This document shows, in pieces, positions 35,736 to 43,576 of a stretch of 64,000 nt of DNA; position 1 is the first letter of the stretch; the number at the start of each line of letters is the position of its first letter. The stretch comes from Mycolicibacterium xanthum (GTDB lineage: Bacteria > Actinomycetota > Actinomycetes > Mycobacteriales > Mycobacteriaceae), in contig NZ_JAIFZS010000059.1 in NCBI RefSeq assembly GCF_019710635.1, positions 1-64,000 on the forward strand, given 5' to 3'. Below the pieces are notes generated by a model. The model was not told where the DNA came from. It made no database searches and was given only the letters and a program-made list of their open reading frames with translations. Made by a program: the position numbers and the translations under genes.

Positions 35736-36038
35736 ATGCGCCTGACCCCGCATGAACAGGAACGGCTGCTGATCTCCTATGCAGCCGAGCTGGCCCGCCG
35801 TCGGCAGGGCCGCGGCCTCAAGCTCAACCATCCGGAGGCCGTCGCGGTGATCACCGATCACATCCTCGAGGGCGCCCGCGACGGTCGCTCGGTCGCCGAG
35901 CTTATGGTCAGCGGCCGCGAGGTCCTCAGCCGCGACGAGGTCATGGAGGGCGTTCCCGAAATGCTCTACGACGTGCAGGTGGAGGCCACCTTCCCGGACG
36001 GCACCAAGCTCGTCACCGTGCACCACCCGATTCCGTGA
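35736..36038 (+). CDS. ureA: urease gamma subunit
   Basis: The 100-residue protein is a complete urease gamma chain, with MRLTPHEQERLLISYAAELA at the start and LVTVHHPIP at the end. It forms the outer part of the urease trimer with UreB and UreC. The ATG at 35736 gives the standard length. It starts the urease operon, with 10 bp to ureB. Confidence 0.95.
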   Translation: MRLTPHEQERLLISYAAELARRRQGRGLKLNHPEAVAVITDHILEGARDGRSVAELMVSGREVLSRDEVMEGVPEMLYDVQVEATFPDGTKLVTVHHPIP

Positions 36039-36048
36039 GGCGGTAGCT

Positions 36049-36366
36049 GTGATTCCTGGGGAAATCCTGTTCGGCGACGGCGACATCGAGATCAACGCGG
36101 GCGCGGCACGCCTGGAGCTCGAGGTCGTCAACACCGGGGACCGGCCGGTCCAGGTCGGCAGTCACGTCCACGTGCCGCAGGCCAACTCCGCCCTGCTGTT
36201 CGACCGCGCGGCCGCGCACGGATACCGGTTCGACATCCCGGCCGGCACCGCGATCAGATTCGAGCCCGGCGTGGCCCAACGGGTCAGCCTGGTGCCACTG
36301 GGCGGTAGCCGCGAGGTGTACGGGCTCAGCCTCACCCCTCCGGGCAGGCTGGACGAGGGTCGATGA
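36049..36366 (+). CDS. ureB: urease beta subunit
   Basis: The 105-residue protein has the typical opening MIPGEILFGDGDIEIN, and the conserved VGSHVHVPQANSALLFDR and GTAIRFEPG. It is a structural subunit of cytoplasmic urease. It starts with a GTG 10 bp after ureA and its stop overlaps the ureC start (ATGA). Confidence 0.95.
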   Translation: MIPGEILFGDGDIEINAGAARLELEVVNTGDRPVQVGSHVHVPQANSALLFDRAAAHGYRFDIPAGTAIRFEPGVAQRVSLVPLGGSREVYGLSLTPPGRLDEGR

Positions 36367-38084
36367 GCGAGCTGTCCCGCGCCCGCTACACCGCACTGTT
36401 CGGCCCCACCACCGGCGACCGGATCCGGCTGGCCGACACCGACCTGTTCATCGAGATCACCGAGGATCGCAGCGGCGGGCCGGGCCTGGCCGGTGACGAA
36501 GCCGTCTTCGGCGGCGGCAAGGTGCTGCGCGAGTCGATGGGCCAGTCGCGTGCGACCCGCGCCGAGGGCGCCCCCGACACGGTGATCACCGGCGCGGTCA
36601 TCCTCGACTACTGGGGAATCATCAAGGCCGACATCGGCATCCGCGACGGCCGCATCAGCGCGATCGGCAAGGCCGGCAACCCCGACATCATGTCGGGAGT
36701 GCACCCGGACCTGGTCGTCGGCCCGTCGACGGAGATCATCGCGGGCAACGGACGCATCGTCACCGCCGGCGCCCTGGACTGCCACGTCCACCTGATCTGC
36801 CCGCAGATCATGGAGGAGGCCCTGGGCGGCGGGATCACCACGATCGTCGCGGGGGGCACCGGGCCGGCCGAGGGCAGCAAGGCCACCACCGTCACCCCCG
36901 GCGCCTGGCACCTGGCCCGGATGCTGGAGGCGCTGGACACCTGGCCGCTCAACATCGCCCTGCTCGGCAAGGGCAACACCGTCAGCTCAGAGGCGATGTG
37001 GGAGCAATTACGGGGCGGTGCAGCCGGTTTCAAGCTGCACGAGGACTGGGGCACCACCCCGGCCGCGATCGACGCGTGCCTGACCGTCGCCGAGGCCTCC
37101 GGGGTGCAGGTCAACATCCACACCGACACCCTCAACGAGGCCGGATTCGTCGAGGACACCCTCGCCGCGATCAAGGGCCGCTCGATCCACGCCTACCACA
37201 CCGAGGGCGCCGGTGGCGGGCACGCACCCGACATCATCACCGTCGCCGGGCAAGCCAACGTGCTGCCCAGTTCGACGAATCCGACCCGTCCGCACACCGT
37301 CAACACCCTCGACGAGCATCTGGACATGCTGATGGTGTGTCACCACCTGAACCCCAGCGTGCCCGAGGATCTGGCGTTCGCGGAGAGCCGGATCCGCCCG
37401 TCGACCATCGCCGCCGAGGACCTGCTGCACGACATCGGCGCCATCTCGATGATCGGCAGCGACGCCCAGGCGATGGGCCGTATCGGTGAGGTGGTCATAC
37501 GGACCTGGCAGACCGCCCACGTCATGAAGCGGCGCCGCGGTTTCCTGCCGGGGGATACCGTCTCCGACAACGCCCGCGCCCGGCGCTATGTCGCGAAGTA
37601 CACGATCTGTCCGGCGGTGGCGCACGGTCTGGACTCCGAGATCGGCTCGGTCGAGGTCGGCAAGCTCGCCGACCTGGTGCTGTGGGAGCCGGCGTTCTTC
37701 GGGGTGCGTCCGCACGCCGTGCTCAAGGGCGGCATGATCGCCTGGGCCGCGATGGGCGACGCCAACGCATCGATCCCGACGCCGCAGCCCGTGCTGCCGC
37801 GGCCGATGTTCGGCGCGGCCCCGGCCGCGGCGGCCGCGACCTCGGTGCACTTCGTCGCGCCGCAGGCGGTCGAGGACGGCCTGGCCGACCGCATCGCGGT
37901 GAACCGCAGGCTGGTTCCGGTGACCGACGTGCGGAGCATCGGCAAGGCCCAGATGCCGCTCAACGACGCGCTTCCCGACATCGAGGTCGACCCCGATACG
38001 TTCACGGTGCGCATCGACGGCGAGGTGTGGCAGGAGCAGCCGGCCGCCGAACTGCCGATGACACAGCGGTATTTCCTGTTCTGA
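36363..38084 (+). CDS. ureC: urease alpha (catalytic) subunit
   Basis: UreC hydrolyses urea to ammonia and carbamate at a two-nickel centre. The 573-residue protein has the nickel-binding HVHLICP block, the lysine to be carbamylated in AAGFKLHEDWG (K224), the nickel ligands in HTDTLNEAG, the mobile-flap region with MVCHHLNP (about residue 327) and SMIGSDAQAMGR with the catalytic Asp. All expected ligands are visible. The stop codon overlaps the ureF start (TGATG). Confidence 0.97.
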   Translation: MSELSRARYTALFGPTTGDRIRLADTDLFIEITEDRSGGPGLAGDEAVFGGGKVLRESMGQSRATRAEGAPDTVITGAVILDYWGIIKADIGIRDGRISAIGKAGNPDIMSGVHPDLVVGPSTEIIAGNGRIVTAGALDCHVHLICPQIMEEALGGGITTIVAGGTGPAEGSKATTVTPGAWHLARMLEALDTWPLNIALLGKGNTVSSEAMWEQLRGGAAGFKLHEDWGTTPAAIDACLTVAEASGVQVNIHTDTLNEAGFVEDTLAAIKGRSIHAYHTEGAGGGHAPDIITVAGQANVLPSSTNPTRPHTVNTLDEHLDMLMVCHHLNPSVPEDLAFAESRIRPSTIAAEDLLHDIGAISMIGSDAQAMGRIGEVVIRTWQTAHVMKRRRGFLPGDTVSDNARARRYVAKYTICPAVAHGLDSEIGSVEVGKLADLVLWEPAFFGVRPHAVLKGGMIAWAAMGDANASIPTPQPVLPRPMFGAAPAAAAATSVHFVAPQAVEDGLADRIAVNRRLVPVTDVRSIGKAQMPLNDALPDIEVDPDTFTVRIDGEVWQEQPAAELPMTQRYFLF

Positions 38085-38719
38085 TGTCCCAGCTGACCAC
38101 CCTTCTCGCGCTTGCCGATTCCCGGCTGCCGACCGGCGGCCACGTACACTCCGGCGGTGTCGAGGAAGCGGTGACCAGCGGTCTGGTGGGGGACCTGCCG
38201 ACACTGCGTGCGTACCTGCGCCGCCGGATCCGCACCCAGGGGCTGGTGACGGCGTCGTTGGCCGCCGCGGTGCACGGAGGAGCACTCGACGTGCCGCAGG
38301 GCGACGCCGAAACCGACGCCCGGACACCGGCTCCCGCGGCCCGGCAGGCCTCCCGCGCGCAGGGGCGCGGGCTGCTGCGGCTGGCCCGCCGGGTCTGGCC
38401 GGAATACGACTGGGCCGAACTCGGTGCGACACCACATCTCGCGGTGGCCGCAGGTGCGGTGGGCCGGGCCAGCGGCCTGGCCCCCGAACACACCGCCCTG
38501 TCGGTCGTCTACACCACGATGACGGGCGCCGCGACGGCCGCGCAGCGGCTGCTGGCGCTGGACCCCGGCGACGTCTCGGCGGTGACGTTCGGGCTCTCAC
38601 AGTTGTGCGAGCAGACGGCTGCCGAGGCCACCAAGGAACTCGCCGACCTGTCCGACCCCTTGCTGGACGTCCTCGCTCAGCGCCACATCGAACGCGATCG
38701 CCCGCTGTTCGCGTCGTGA
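38084..38719 (+). CDS. ureF: urease accessory protein UreF
   Basis: UreF is an accessory protein that helps UreG and UreD load nickel into urease. The 211-residue product is helical and carries the conserved LADSRLPTGGHVHSGGVEEAV near the N-terminus. It overlaps the ureC stop, so translation is coupled. The ATG at 38084 gives the normal size; the same frame is open inside ureC but this is not coding. Confidence 0.92.
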   Translation: MSQLTTLLALADSRLPTGGHVHSGGVEEAVTSGLVGDLPTLRAYLRRRIRTQGLVTASLAAAVHGGALDVPQGDAETDARTPAPAARQASRAQGRGLLRLARRVWPEYDWAELGATPHLAVAAGAVGRASGLAPEHTALSVVYTTMTGAATAAQRLLALDPGDVSAVTFGLSQLCEQTAAEATKELADLSDPLLDVLAQRHIERDRPLFAS

Positions 38720-38737
38720 GAAGTAAGGATTGACCCG

Positions 38738-39442
38738 ATGCCCCCGCATTTCCTCTCGTCCGACTCGGCTGGCCGGCCCCATGACCACACCGAGCGGCCC
38801 CGACGGGTGCGCACGCCGGGGGAGCCGCTGCGGATCGGGGTGGGCGGTCCGGTCGGCTCCGGGAAGACCGCGCTGGTGGCTGCGCTGTGCCGGCAGCTGC
38901 GCGACGAGCTTTCGCTGGCGGTGCTGACCAACGACATCTACACCACCGAGGACGCCGACTTCCTGCGCCGCAACGCGGTGCTGCCCGACGACCGGATCGC
39001 CGCCGTTCAGACCGGCGGCTGCCCGCACACCGCGATCCGCGACGACATCACCGCCAACCTCGACGCGATCGACGATCTGATCGCGTCGCATTCCGGGCCT
39101 GGCACCACGCTCGACCTGATCCTCGTCGAGTCCGGCGGCGACAACCTCACCGCGACGTTCTCGTCGGGCCTGGTCGACGTGCAGATCTTCGTGATCGACG
39201 TGGCCGGCGGGGACAAGGTGCCCCGCAAGGGCGGCCCCGGGGTCACGTTCTCGGACCTGCTGGTCGTCAACAAGACCGACCTCGCCCCGCTGGTCGGCGC
39301 CGACCTCGACGTGATGCGCCGCGACGCCGCGGCGGTCCGTGGCGGTCGGCCCACCGCGTTGATCTCGCTGACCGAGGATCCGGCCGCCACCGCGGTGCTC
39401 GGGTGGGTCCGCGAGCAGCTGCGGGTCGCCCAGGCGGTGTAG
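38738..39442 (+). CDS. ureG: urease accessory GTPase UreG
   Basis: UreG is the SIMIBI-class GTPase that powers nickel insertion into urease. The 234-residue protein has the P-loop GGPVGSGKTAL near residue 35, NDIYTTEDADFL, the metal site GCPHTAIRDD (CPH) and NKTDLAPLVGADL for guanine recognition. The N-terminal tail before the P-loop has HDHTER, which could help bind nickel. It ends directly before the ureD start. Confidence 0.95.
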   Translation: MPPHFLSSDSAGRPHDHTERPRRVRTPGEPLRIGVGGPVGSGKTALVAALCRQLRDELSLAVLTNDIYTTEDADFLRRNAVLPDDRIAAVQTGGCPHTAIRDDITANLDAIDDLIASHSGPGTTLDLILVESGGDNLTATFSSGLVDVQIFVIDVAGGDKVPRKGGPGVTFSDLLVVNKTDLAPLVGADLDVMRRDAAAVRGGRPTALISLTEDPAATAVLGWVREQLRVAQAV

Positions 39443-40069
39443 GTGCGGTCAGACGTCGTCCTCGTCGCCCGGCCCGGGCGCTCGCCGCACATCGAATGCA
39501 CGGGCGGCATCGCCGCGCGCCGCACCGGCGTCGACACCGTGCACCTGGTGTCGTCGGCGCAGACTCCGCTGGGCGGTGACTCGATCCACGTACGCGTCGT
39601 GGTGGAGCCCGGTGCCCGGCTGACGCTGCGCACGGTCGCGGCCACGATGACGTTGCCGGGTCCGGTGACCGCCGAATCGCAGGCGTCCTGGACGCTGGAG
39701 GTGGCCGGGGAGCTGGACATCGACCCGCAGCCGACCATCGTCGCCGCGTCGTCACGGCACATCACCACCACCCGGCTCAGCCTCACCGAGGCGGGCAGCA
39801 TCCGGTTCCGGGAACGGGTACAGATCGGCAGATCCGGTGAGCGCGAAGGATTCTGGTCGGGCTCGCTGCACGCCGACGCCGACCGGGCTCCGTTGCTGAG
39901 GCACCGGGTGGAGTTGGGCCGGGGGTCAATCGCCGACGACGAGATCGCCGCACCGCTGGCGTATGTCAGCGAATTGAACTACCCGCACAACACCGCCGAC
40001 GGTCCCGGCGTGACGCTGGCCCTCGCCGGGGGCGGATGTCTGAGCACCTGGCAGGGTGACCGGCTCTGA
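39443..40069 (+). CDS. ureD: urease accessory protein UreD
   Basis: UreD/UreH forms the scaffold that binds apo-urease and UreF during nickel loading. The 208-residue protein shows the typical RTGVDTVHLVSSAQTPLGGDS and the central VVVEPGARLTLRTVAATMTLPG. It starts with a GTG directly after the ureG stop with no gap. It is the last gene of the operon, which lacks ureE, as in other mycobacteria. The gene converges on ndh with 20 bp between stops. Confidence 0.9.
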   Translation: MRSDVVLVARPGRSPHIECTGGIAARRTGVDTVHLVSSAQTPLGGDSIHVRVVVEPGARLTLRTVAATMTLPGPVTAESQASWTLEVAGELDIDPQPTIVAASSRHITTTRLSLTEAGSIRFRERVQIGRSGEREGFWSGSLHADADRAPLLRHRVELGRGSIADDEIAAPLAYVSELNYPHNTADGPGVTLALAGGGCLSTWQGDRL

Positions 40070-40089
40070 GCCGGCGCCCGCCGGTGGTG

Positions 40090-41463
40090 TCAGCTCGCGG
40101 CTTTCTCGCTGTCCTGTACCGACGCGGCGATCTCCTCGAGTTCCTCGATGCGGGTCCGCGCGTAGGCCTGCTGCTCGGTGATGGTCAGCTGACCGCGGCT
40201 GCGGCCCAGGAACGTCACCGTCCACGACAGCATCGTGACGATCTTGGTCTTGAACCCGACCAGATAGATCAGGTGCAGGAACAACCAGGCCAGCCACGCG
40301 ATGAACCCGCCGAACTCGATCTTGCCGATCTTGGCGACCGCGCTGAACTTCGACACCGTGGCCATCGAGCCCTTGTCGAAGTACTTGAACGGTTCACGGG
40401 CCGCCGGGTCGGCGCCCTTGATCCCCGCGACGATCGCCTTGGCGGCGTAACGGCCACCCTGGATCGCGCCCTGGGCCATGCCGGGAACCCCGTCGACGAA
40501 GGCCATGTCGCCGACGACGAATACGTCCGGGTGACCCGGGACCGACAGGTCCGGCAGCACCTTCACGCGTCCGGCCCGGTCGAGTTCGACGCCGGACTGC
40601 TCGGCGAGGTCGCGACCGAGCGGGCTGGCCGACACCCCGGCCGACCAGACCTTGCACGCAGCCTCGATCCGCCGGATGGTGCCGTCGGGGTCCTTGACCG
40701 TGATGCCGTTGCGGTCCACGTCGGTCACCATGGCGTTGAGTTGGATCTCCACCCCCATCTTCTCCAGCCGCGCCGCCGCCTTCTTGCCGAGCTTCTCGCC
40801 CATCGGGGGAAGCACGGCCGGAGCCGCGTCGAGGAGGATGACCCGGGCCCTGGTCGAATCGATGTGCCGGAATGTGCCTTTCAGCGTGTGGTCGGCCAAC
40901 TCGGCGATCTGCCCGGCCATCTCGACGCCGGTCGGCCCGGCGCCGACCACGACGAAGGTCAGCAGCTTCTCCCGGCGCACCGGGTCGCTGGAGCGTTCGG
41001 CCTGCTCGAAGGCCCCGAGGATGCGGCCGCGCAACTCCAGCGCATCGTCGATCGACTTCATGCCCGGGGCCCACTCGGCGAAATGGTCGTTGCCGAAGTA
41101 GGACTGCCCGGCGCCGGCCGCGATGATCAGGCTGTCATAGGGCGTGACGTAGGTGTGCCCGAGCAACTCCGAGCGGACCGTCTTGGCATCCAGGTCGACG
41201 TGAGTGACGTCGCCGAGCAGCACCTGGGTGTTCTTCTGCTTGCGCAGGATCACCCGGGTCGCGGGCGCGATCTCGCCCTCGGAGATGATGCCGGTCGCAA
41301 CCTGATACAGCAGCGGCTGGAACAGGTGATTGGTGGTGCGGGCGATCATCTTGATGTCGACGTCGGCCTTCTTGAGCGTCTTGGCCGCGGTCAATCCGCC
41401 GAATCCGGACCCGATGATGACCACTTTGTGCCGATCGGAAACCGTGGCTCCGGGATGGCTCAT
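40090..41463 (-). CDS. ndh: type II NADH dehydrogenase (NDH-2)
   Basis: NDH-2 is a membrane-associated flavoprotein that transfers electrons from NADH to menaquinone without proton pumping. The 457-residue protein has the FAD site KVVIIGSGFGGLTAAKTL at the N-terminus, the NAD site FVVVGAGPTGVEMAGQIAEL, and a C-terminal amphipathic/hydrophobic stretch (FIAWLAWLFLHLIYLVGFKTK given in parts FIAWLAWLFLHL and IYLVGFKTK). The start is the ATG at 41463 with an excellent ribosome site AAGGAG. It is adjacent to the Rv1855c-like oxidoreductase as in M. tuberculosis. Confidence 0.95.
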   Translation of the reverse strand: MSHPGATVSDRHKVVIIGSGFGGLTAAKTLKKADVDIKMIARTTNHLFQPLLYQVATGIISEGEIAPATRVILRKQKNTQVLLGDVTHVDLDAKTVRSELLGHTYVTPYDSLIIAAGAGQSYFGNDHFAEWAPGMKSIDDALELRGRILGAFEQAERSSDPVRREKLLTFVVVGAGPTGVEMAGQIAELADHTLKGTFRHIDSTRARVILLDAAPAVLPPMGEKLGKKAAARLEKMGVEIQLNAMVTDVDRNGITVKDPDGTIRRIEAACKVWSAGVSASPLGRDLAEQSGVELDRAGRVKVLPDLSVPGHPDVFVVGDMAFVDGVPGMAQGAIQGGRYAAKAIVAGIKGADPAAREPFKYFDKGSMATVSKFSAVAKIGKIEFGGFIAWLAWLFLHLIYLVGFKTKIVTMLSWTVTFLGRSRGQLTITEQQAYARTRIEELEEIAASVQDSEKAAS

Positions 41464-41569
41464 TGCTGCTCCTTGCGGACGTAGCCGTTCCTCATCTACC
41501 TCGTACAACGAACAGGTTAGTGGGAGCCCTCCCGGCAAGCGCGGTGAGCTGAACCACCGCACCCGTTGT

Positions 41570-42499
41570 TCACCCGGCGACGAGCGGTTTGAGCGCCTCG
41601 CCCAGCGCGGTGATCTGCCCGGGCTGGAATCCGACCACCTGGGTCGGGATGTGCACGATGACCCCGTCGATGCCGGCGTCGAGCACCTTGGCCTTGATCA
41701 GCTCGGCGACCTGCTCGGCGCTGCCCGCGACCACGCGCTGCCTGACGTCCTCAGGGATCAGCTCCGGGCCGACGCCTTCACCGACGACCGCGCCCACCAG
41801 CATGCTGGTCTCCAGCGTGGCCGGATCCCGGTCGATCTCCTCGCACCGCTGCTTGACCACGGCGACCTTGCGGGCCAGTTCGTCGAAGTCGGCGATCACG
41901 TTGAGGTGGTCGAAGTGTCGCGCCGCCAGCGGGATCGTCTTCCTCTCGCCGCTGCCACCGATCATCAGCGGAATGTGTTCGCGGAAAAGGGGATTGGCCA
42001 TCGCCTGCTCGGTGCGGTAGTACCTGCCGGAGAACGTCGGCCGCTCGCCCTTGAGCATCGGAAGAATGATCTGCAGGGCCTCGCCGAGCTTGTCGAACCG
42101 GTCGGTGAAGGTGCCGAACTCGTAGCCGAGCTGATCATGTTCGAGCTCGAACCATCCGGTGCCGATGCCCAGCACCGCCCGGCCGGCGCTGATCACGTCG
42201 AGCGTGGTGATCGCCTTCGCCAGCAGGGTCGGGTTCCGGTAGGTATTGCCGGTGACCAGCGTGCCCAGCTGCACCTGCTCGGTGGCGGTGGCCAGCGCGC
42301 CCAACGCCGTGTACGCCTCGAGCATGGGCTGATCCGGCGTGCCGATCCCGGGCAGTTGGTAGAAGTGGTCCATCACGAAGACGGCGTCGAAGCCGGCGGC
42401 GTCGGCCTCCTGCGCCTGGGCGATGACGGTGGGGAAGAGCTCACCGACCCCGGTGCCGTAGCTGAAGTTGTTGATCTGGAGTCCGAGACGAATGCTCAC
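41570..42499 (-). CDS. LLM-class F420-dependent oxidoreductase (Rv1855c-like)
   Basis: The 309-residue protein has the TIM-barrel pattern of luciferase-like monooxygenases that mostly use coenzyme F420 in mycobacteria: INNFSYGTGVGELFP, DAVFVMDHFYQLPGI, VQLGTLVTGNTYRNPTLLAKAITTLDVISAGRAVLGIGTGW (in parts LGTLVTGNTYRNP and GRAVLGIGTGW) and PLMIGGSGERKTIPLAARH. The substrate is unknown. It starts with a GTG at 42499 and lies between ndh and an SDR gene, 18 bp from the latter, so these two form a likely transcription unit. Confidence 0.85.
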   Translation of the reverse strand: MSIRLGLQINNFSYGTGVGELFPTVIAQAQEADAAGFDAVFVMDHFYQLPGIGTPDQPMLEAYTALGALATATEQVQLGTLVTGNTYRNPTLLAKAITTLDVISAGRAVLGIGTGWFELEHDQLGYEFGTFTDRFDKLGEALQIILPMLKGERPTFSGRYYRTEQAMANPLFREHIPLMIGGSGERKTIPLAARHFDHLNVIADFDELARKVAVVKQRCEEIDRDPATLETSMLVGAVVGEGVGPELIPEDVRQRVVAGSAEQVAELIKAKVLDAGIDGVIVHIPTQVVGFQPGQITALGEALKPLVAG

Positions 42500-42517
42500 T
42501 CCATCGACCGTAGACCG

Positions 42518-43198
42518 TCAGCCGAAGTGCGCCAACGCCCCGTGGCTGACGTGCAGCGTCTGCCCGGTGATGTGGCGGGCGGCCGGGGTGGTCAGGAACA
42601 GCGACAGCCGGGCGATCTCGGCGCTGACCGTCGGCGTCGCACTGTCCAGCCCGTCGTAGCCCCGCTCGGCGCCACGTCCGGCGGCGACCGCGTTGACCGT
42701 GATCCCCCGGGTGCCGAAGGACTGGGCCTGACCCGCGGTCCACTCCGAGACCGCGGCCTTGACCGCGGCGCCGGCACTGCCTTCGACCGCCGGATCGGGG
42801 ATCACCGTGACCACGGAGCCGCCGGAGCGCAGATGGTCACCGAGTACCTGAACCGTCAACATCGCCGAGACCACCGCGGCATCGAACAGCCCGCGCCACT
42901 CCGCGGCGTGGTCGGCCAGCGTGTAGGTACGGGGATCGCCGCCCTGCCTCACCGGGGCCGGGACGTTGACGATGGTGTCCAGGTGGGCGGGGAACTGGCC
43001 GTGCGCTGCGGCGATGGCGGCGGGGTCGGTGTTGTCGACCACGATCGCCCGGCCCTCGGCGAGCTCGAGTTCCTTCGCGAGGACCTCGAGTTCTTCGCGA
43101 TGGGCACCCGCGATCACCACGGTGTGCCCGGCCGCGCAGAAGCCTTCCGCGATCGTCCGGCCCAGATCGGTGTCGCAGCCCGTGATCAACACATCCAT
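42518..43198 (-). CDS. SDR-family protein with degenerate active site (Rv1856c-like)
   Basis: The 226-residue protein has an SDR fold: an N-terminal dinucleotide motif (VLITGCDTDLGRTIA, with the middle Gly replaced by Asp), NVPAP in place of NNAG, and the C-terminal block FLTTPAARHITGQTLHVSHG. The catalytic Tyr-x3-Lys is reduced to GAAVK, so the Tyr is missing, and the catalytic Ser position reads VIPDP. Enzymatic reduction is therefore doubtful; a regulatory or structural role is possible. The start ATG at 43198 has AGGAGGG upstream. A tandem 20-bp repeat lies about 50 bp before the start. Confidence 0.8.
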   Translation of the reverse strand: MDVLITGCDTDLGRTIAEGFCAAGHTVVIAGAHREELEVLAKELELAEGRAIVVDNTDPAAIAAAHGQFPAHLDTIVNVPAPVRQGGDPRTYTLADHAAEWRGLFDAAVVSAMLTVQVLGDHLRSGGSVVTVIPDPAVEGSAGAAVKAAVSEWTAGQAQSFGTRGITVNAVAAGRGAERGYDGLDSATPTVSAEIARLSLFLTTPAARHITGQTLHVSHGALAHFG

Positions 43199-43248
43199 CG
43201 TCGGCCCTCCTGTCGTGTTCAACGCTGAACCCCAGCGGGTCCGGCCAA

Positions 43249-43288
43249 TGTTACCGGACAGTAGCAAGTGTTACCGGACAGTAGCAAG
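43249..43288. repeat. two tandem copies of a 20-bp unit upstream of the SDR gene
   Basis: The unit TGTTACCGGACAGTAGCAAG occurs twice in a row with no mismatch. Each unit contains the near-dyad TTAC-n6-GTAG, and the 20-bp period places the copies on the same DNA face, as for a pair of repressor sites. Read on the minus strand the copies also give a -35-like TTGCTA and, 18 bases on, a -10-like TACTGT, so the repeat may be the promoter/operator of the SDR-oxidoreductase unit. Confidence 0.75.
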
Positions 43289-43420
43289 GTGCGGGCGTTC
43301 GGCGCGCCCGACCCCTCGGGCGGCCGGTGACACATGTGGGTAACGACACGTTCGGCCGGCGCGATGAAGGGAGAAGGAAGCCGCAGCGATCGTTCGCCCC
43401 TGCAGCTCCGACGAGGCGCA

Positions 43421-43450
43421 GACCCCCGCGCCACACGGGTGGGGGCCTTT
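43421..43450 (+). terminator. GC-rich hairpin followed by TTT, orphan terminator-like element
   Basis: CCCCC at 43423-43427 pairs with GGGGG at 43441-43445, extended by a G-T and a C-G pair, and CCTTTGT follows. It looks like an intrinsic terminator on the plus strand, yet no gene on that strand ends here. It could end a short leader or small RNA that starts around 43290-43330. This is weak evidence without expression data. Confidence 0.35.
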
Positions 43451-43514
43451 GTGCTGCCAGTTACTTCATTAATATCCTCTGAACAGCTGATATTGTGCTT
43501 ACAGCAAGATCTCA

Positions 43515-43532
43515 GCTGAAAACATTTTCAGC
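43515..43532. promoter_or_regulatory. perfect palindrome GCTGAAAA-CA-TTTTCAGC upstream of apa
   Basis: Two 8-bp arms are separated by two bases, about 45 bp before the apa start in an A+T-rich stretch that probably holds the promoter. The perfect symmetry and position suggest a binding site for a dimeric regulator. No known mycobacterial consensus was recognised. Confidence 0.5.
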
Positions 43533-43576
43533 AACTCACACTTGCGTCACGGTGGTAACACGGTAGTTTCTTCTCC

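Larger units (their letters stand above)
43199..43576. other. 378-bp divergent intergenic region between the SDR gene and apa
   Basis: In M. tuberculosis modABC lies here; no trace of those genes is visible. The gap contains a 20-bp tandem repeat (43249-43288), a GC-rich hairpin with a short T-run at 43421-43450, an unusually A+T-rich stretch (about 43461-43545) with a perfect palindrome at 43515-43532, and the apa leader. A small plus-strand frame at 43334-43519 has no ribosome site or family match and was not called. Confidence 0.6.

Noticed and set aside
43289..43460. c-di-AMP (ydaO-type) or TPP riboswitch before apa
   Set aside because: Core consensus segments of these classes were not found; only a hairpin is visible.
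43334..43519. Possible 61-residue plus-strand protein upstream of apa
   Set aside because: No ribosome site, no family match and a hairpin inside it; more likely non-coding leader.
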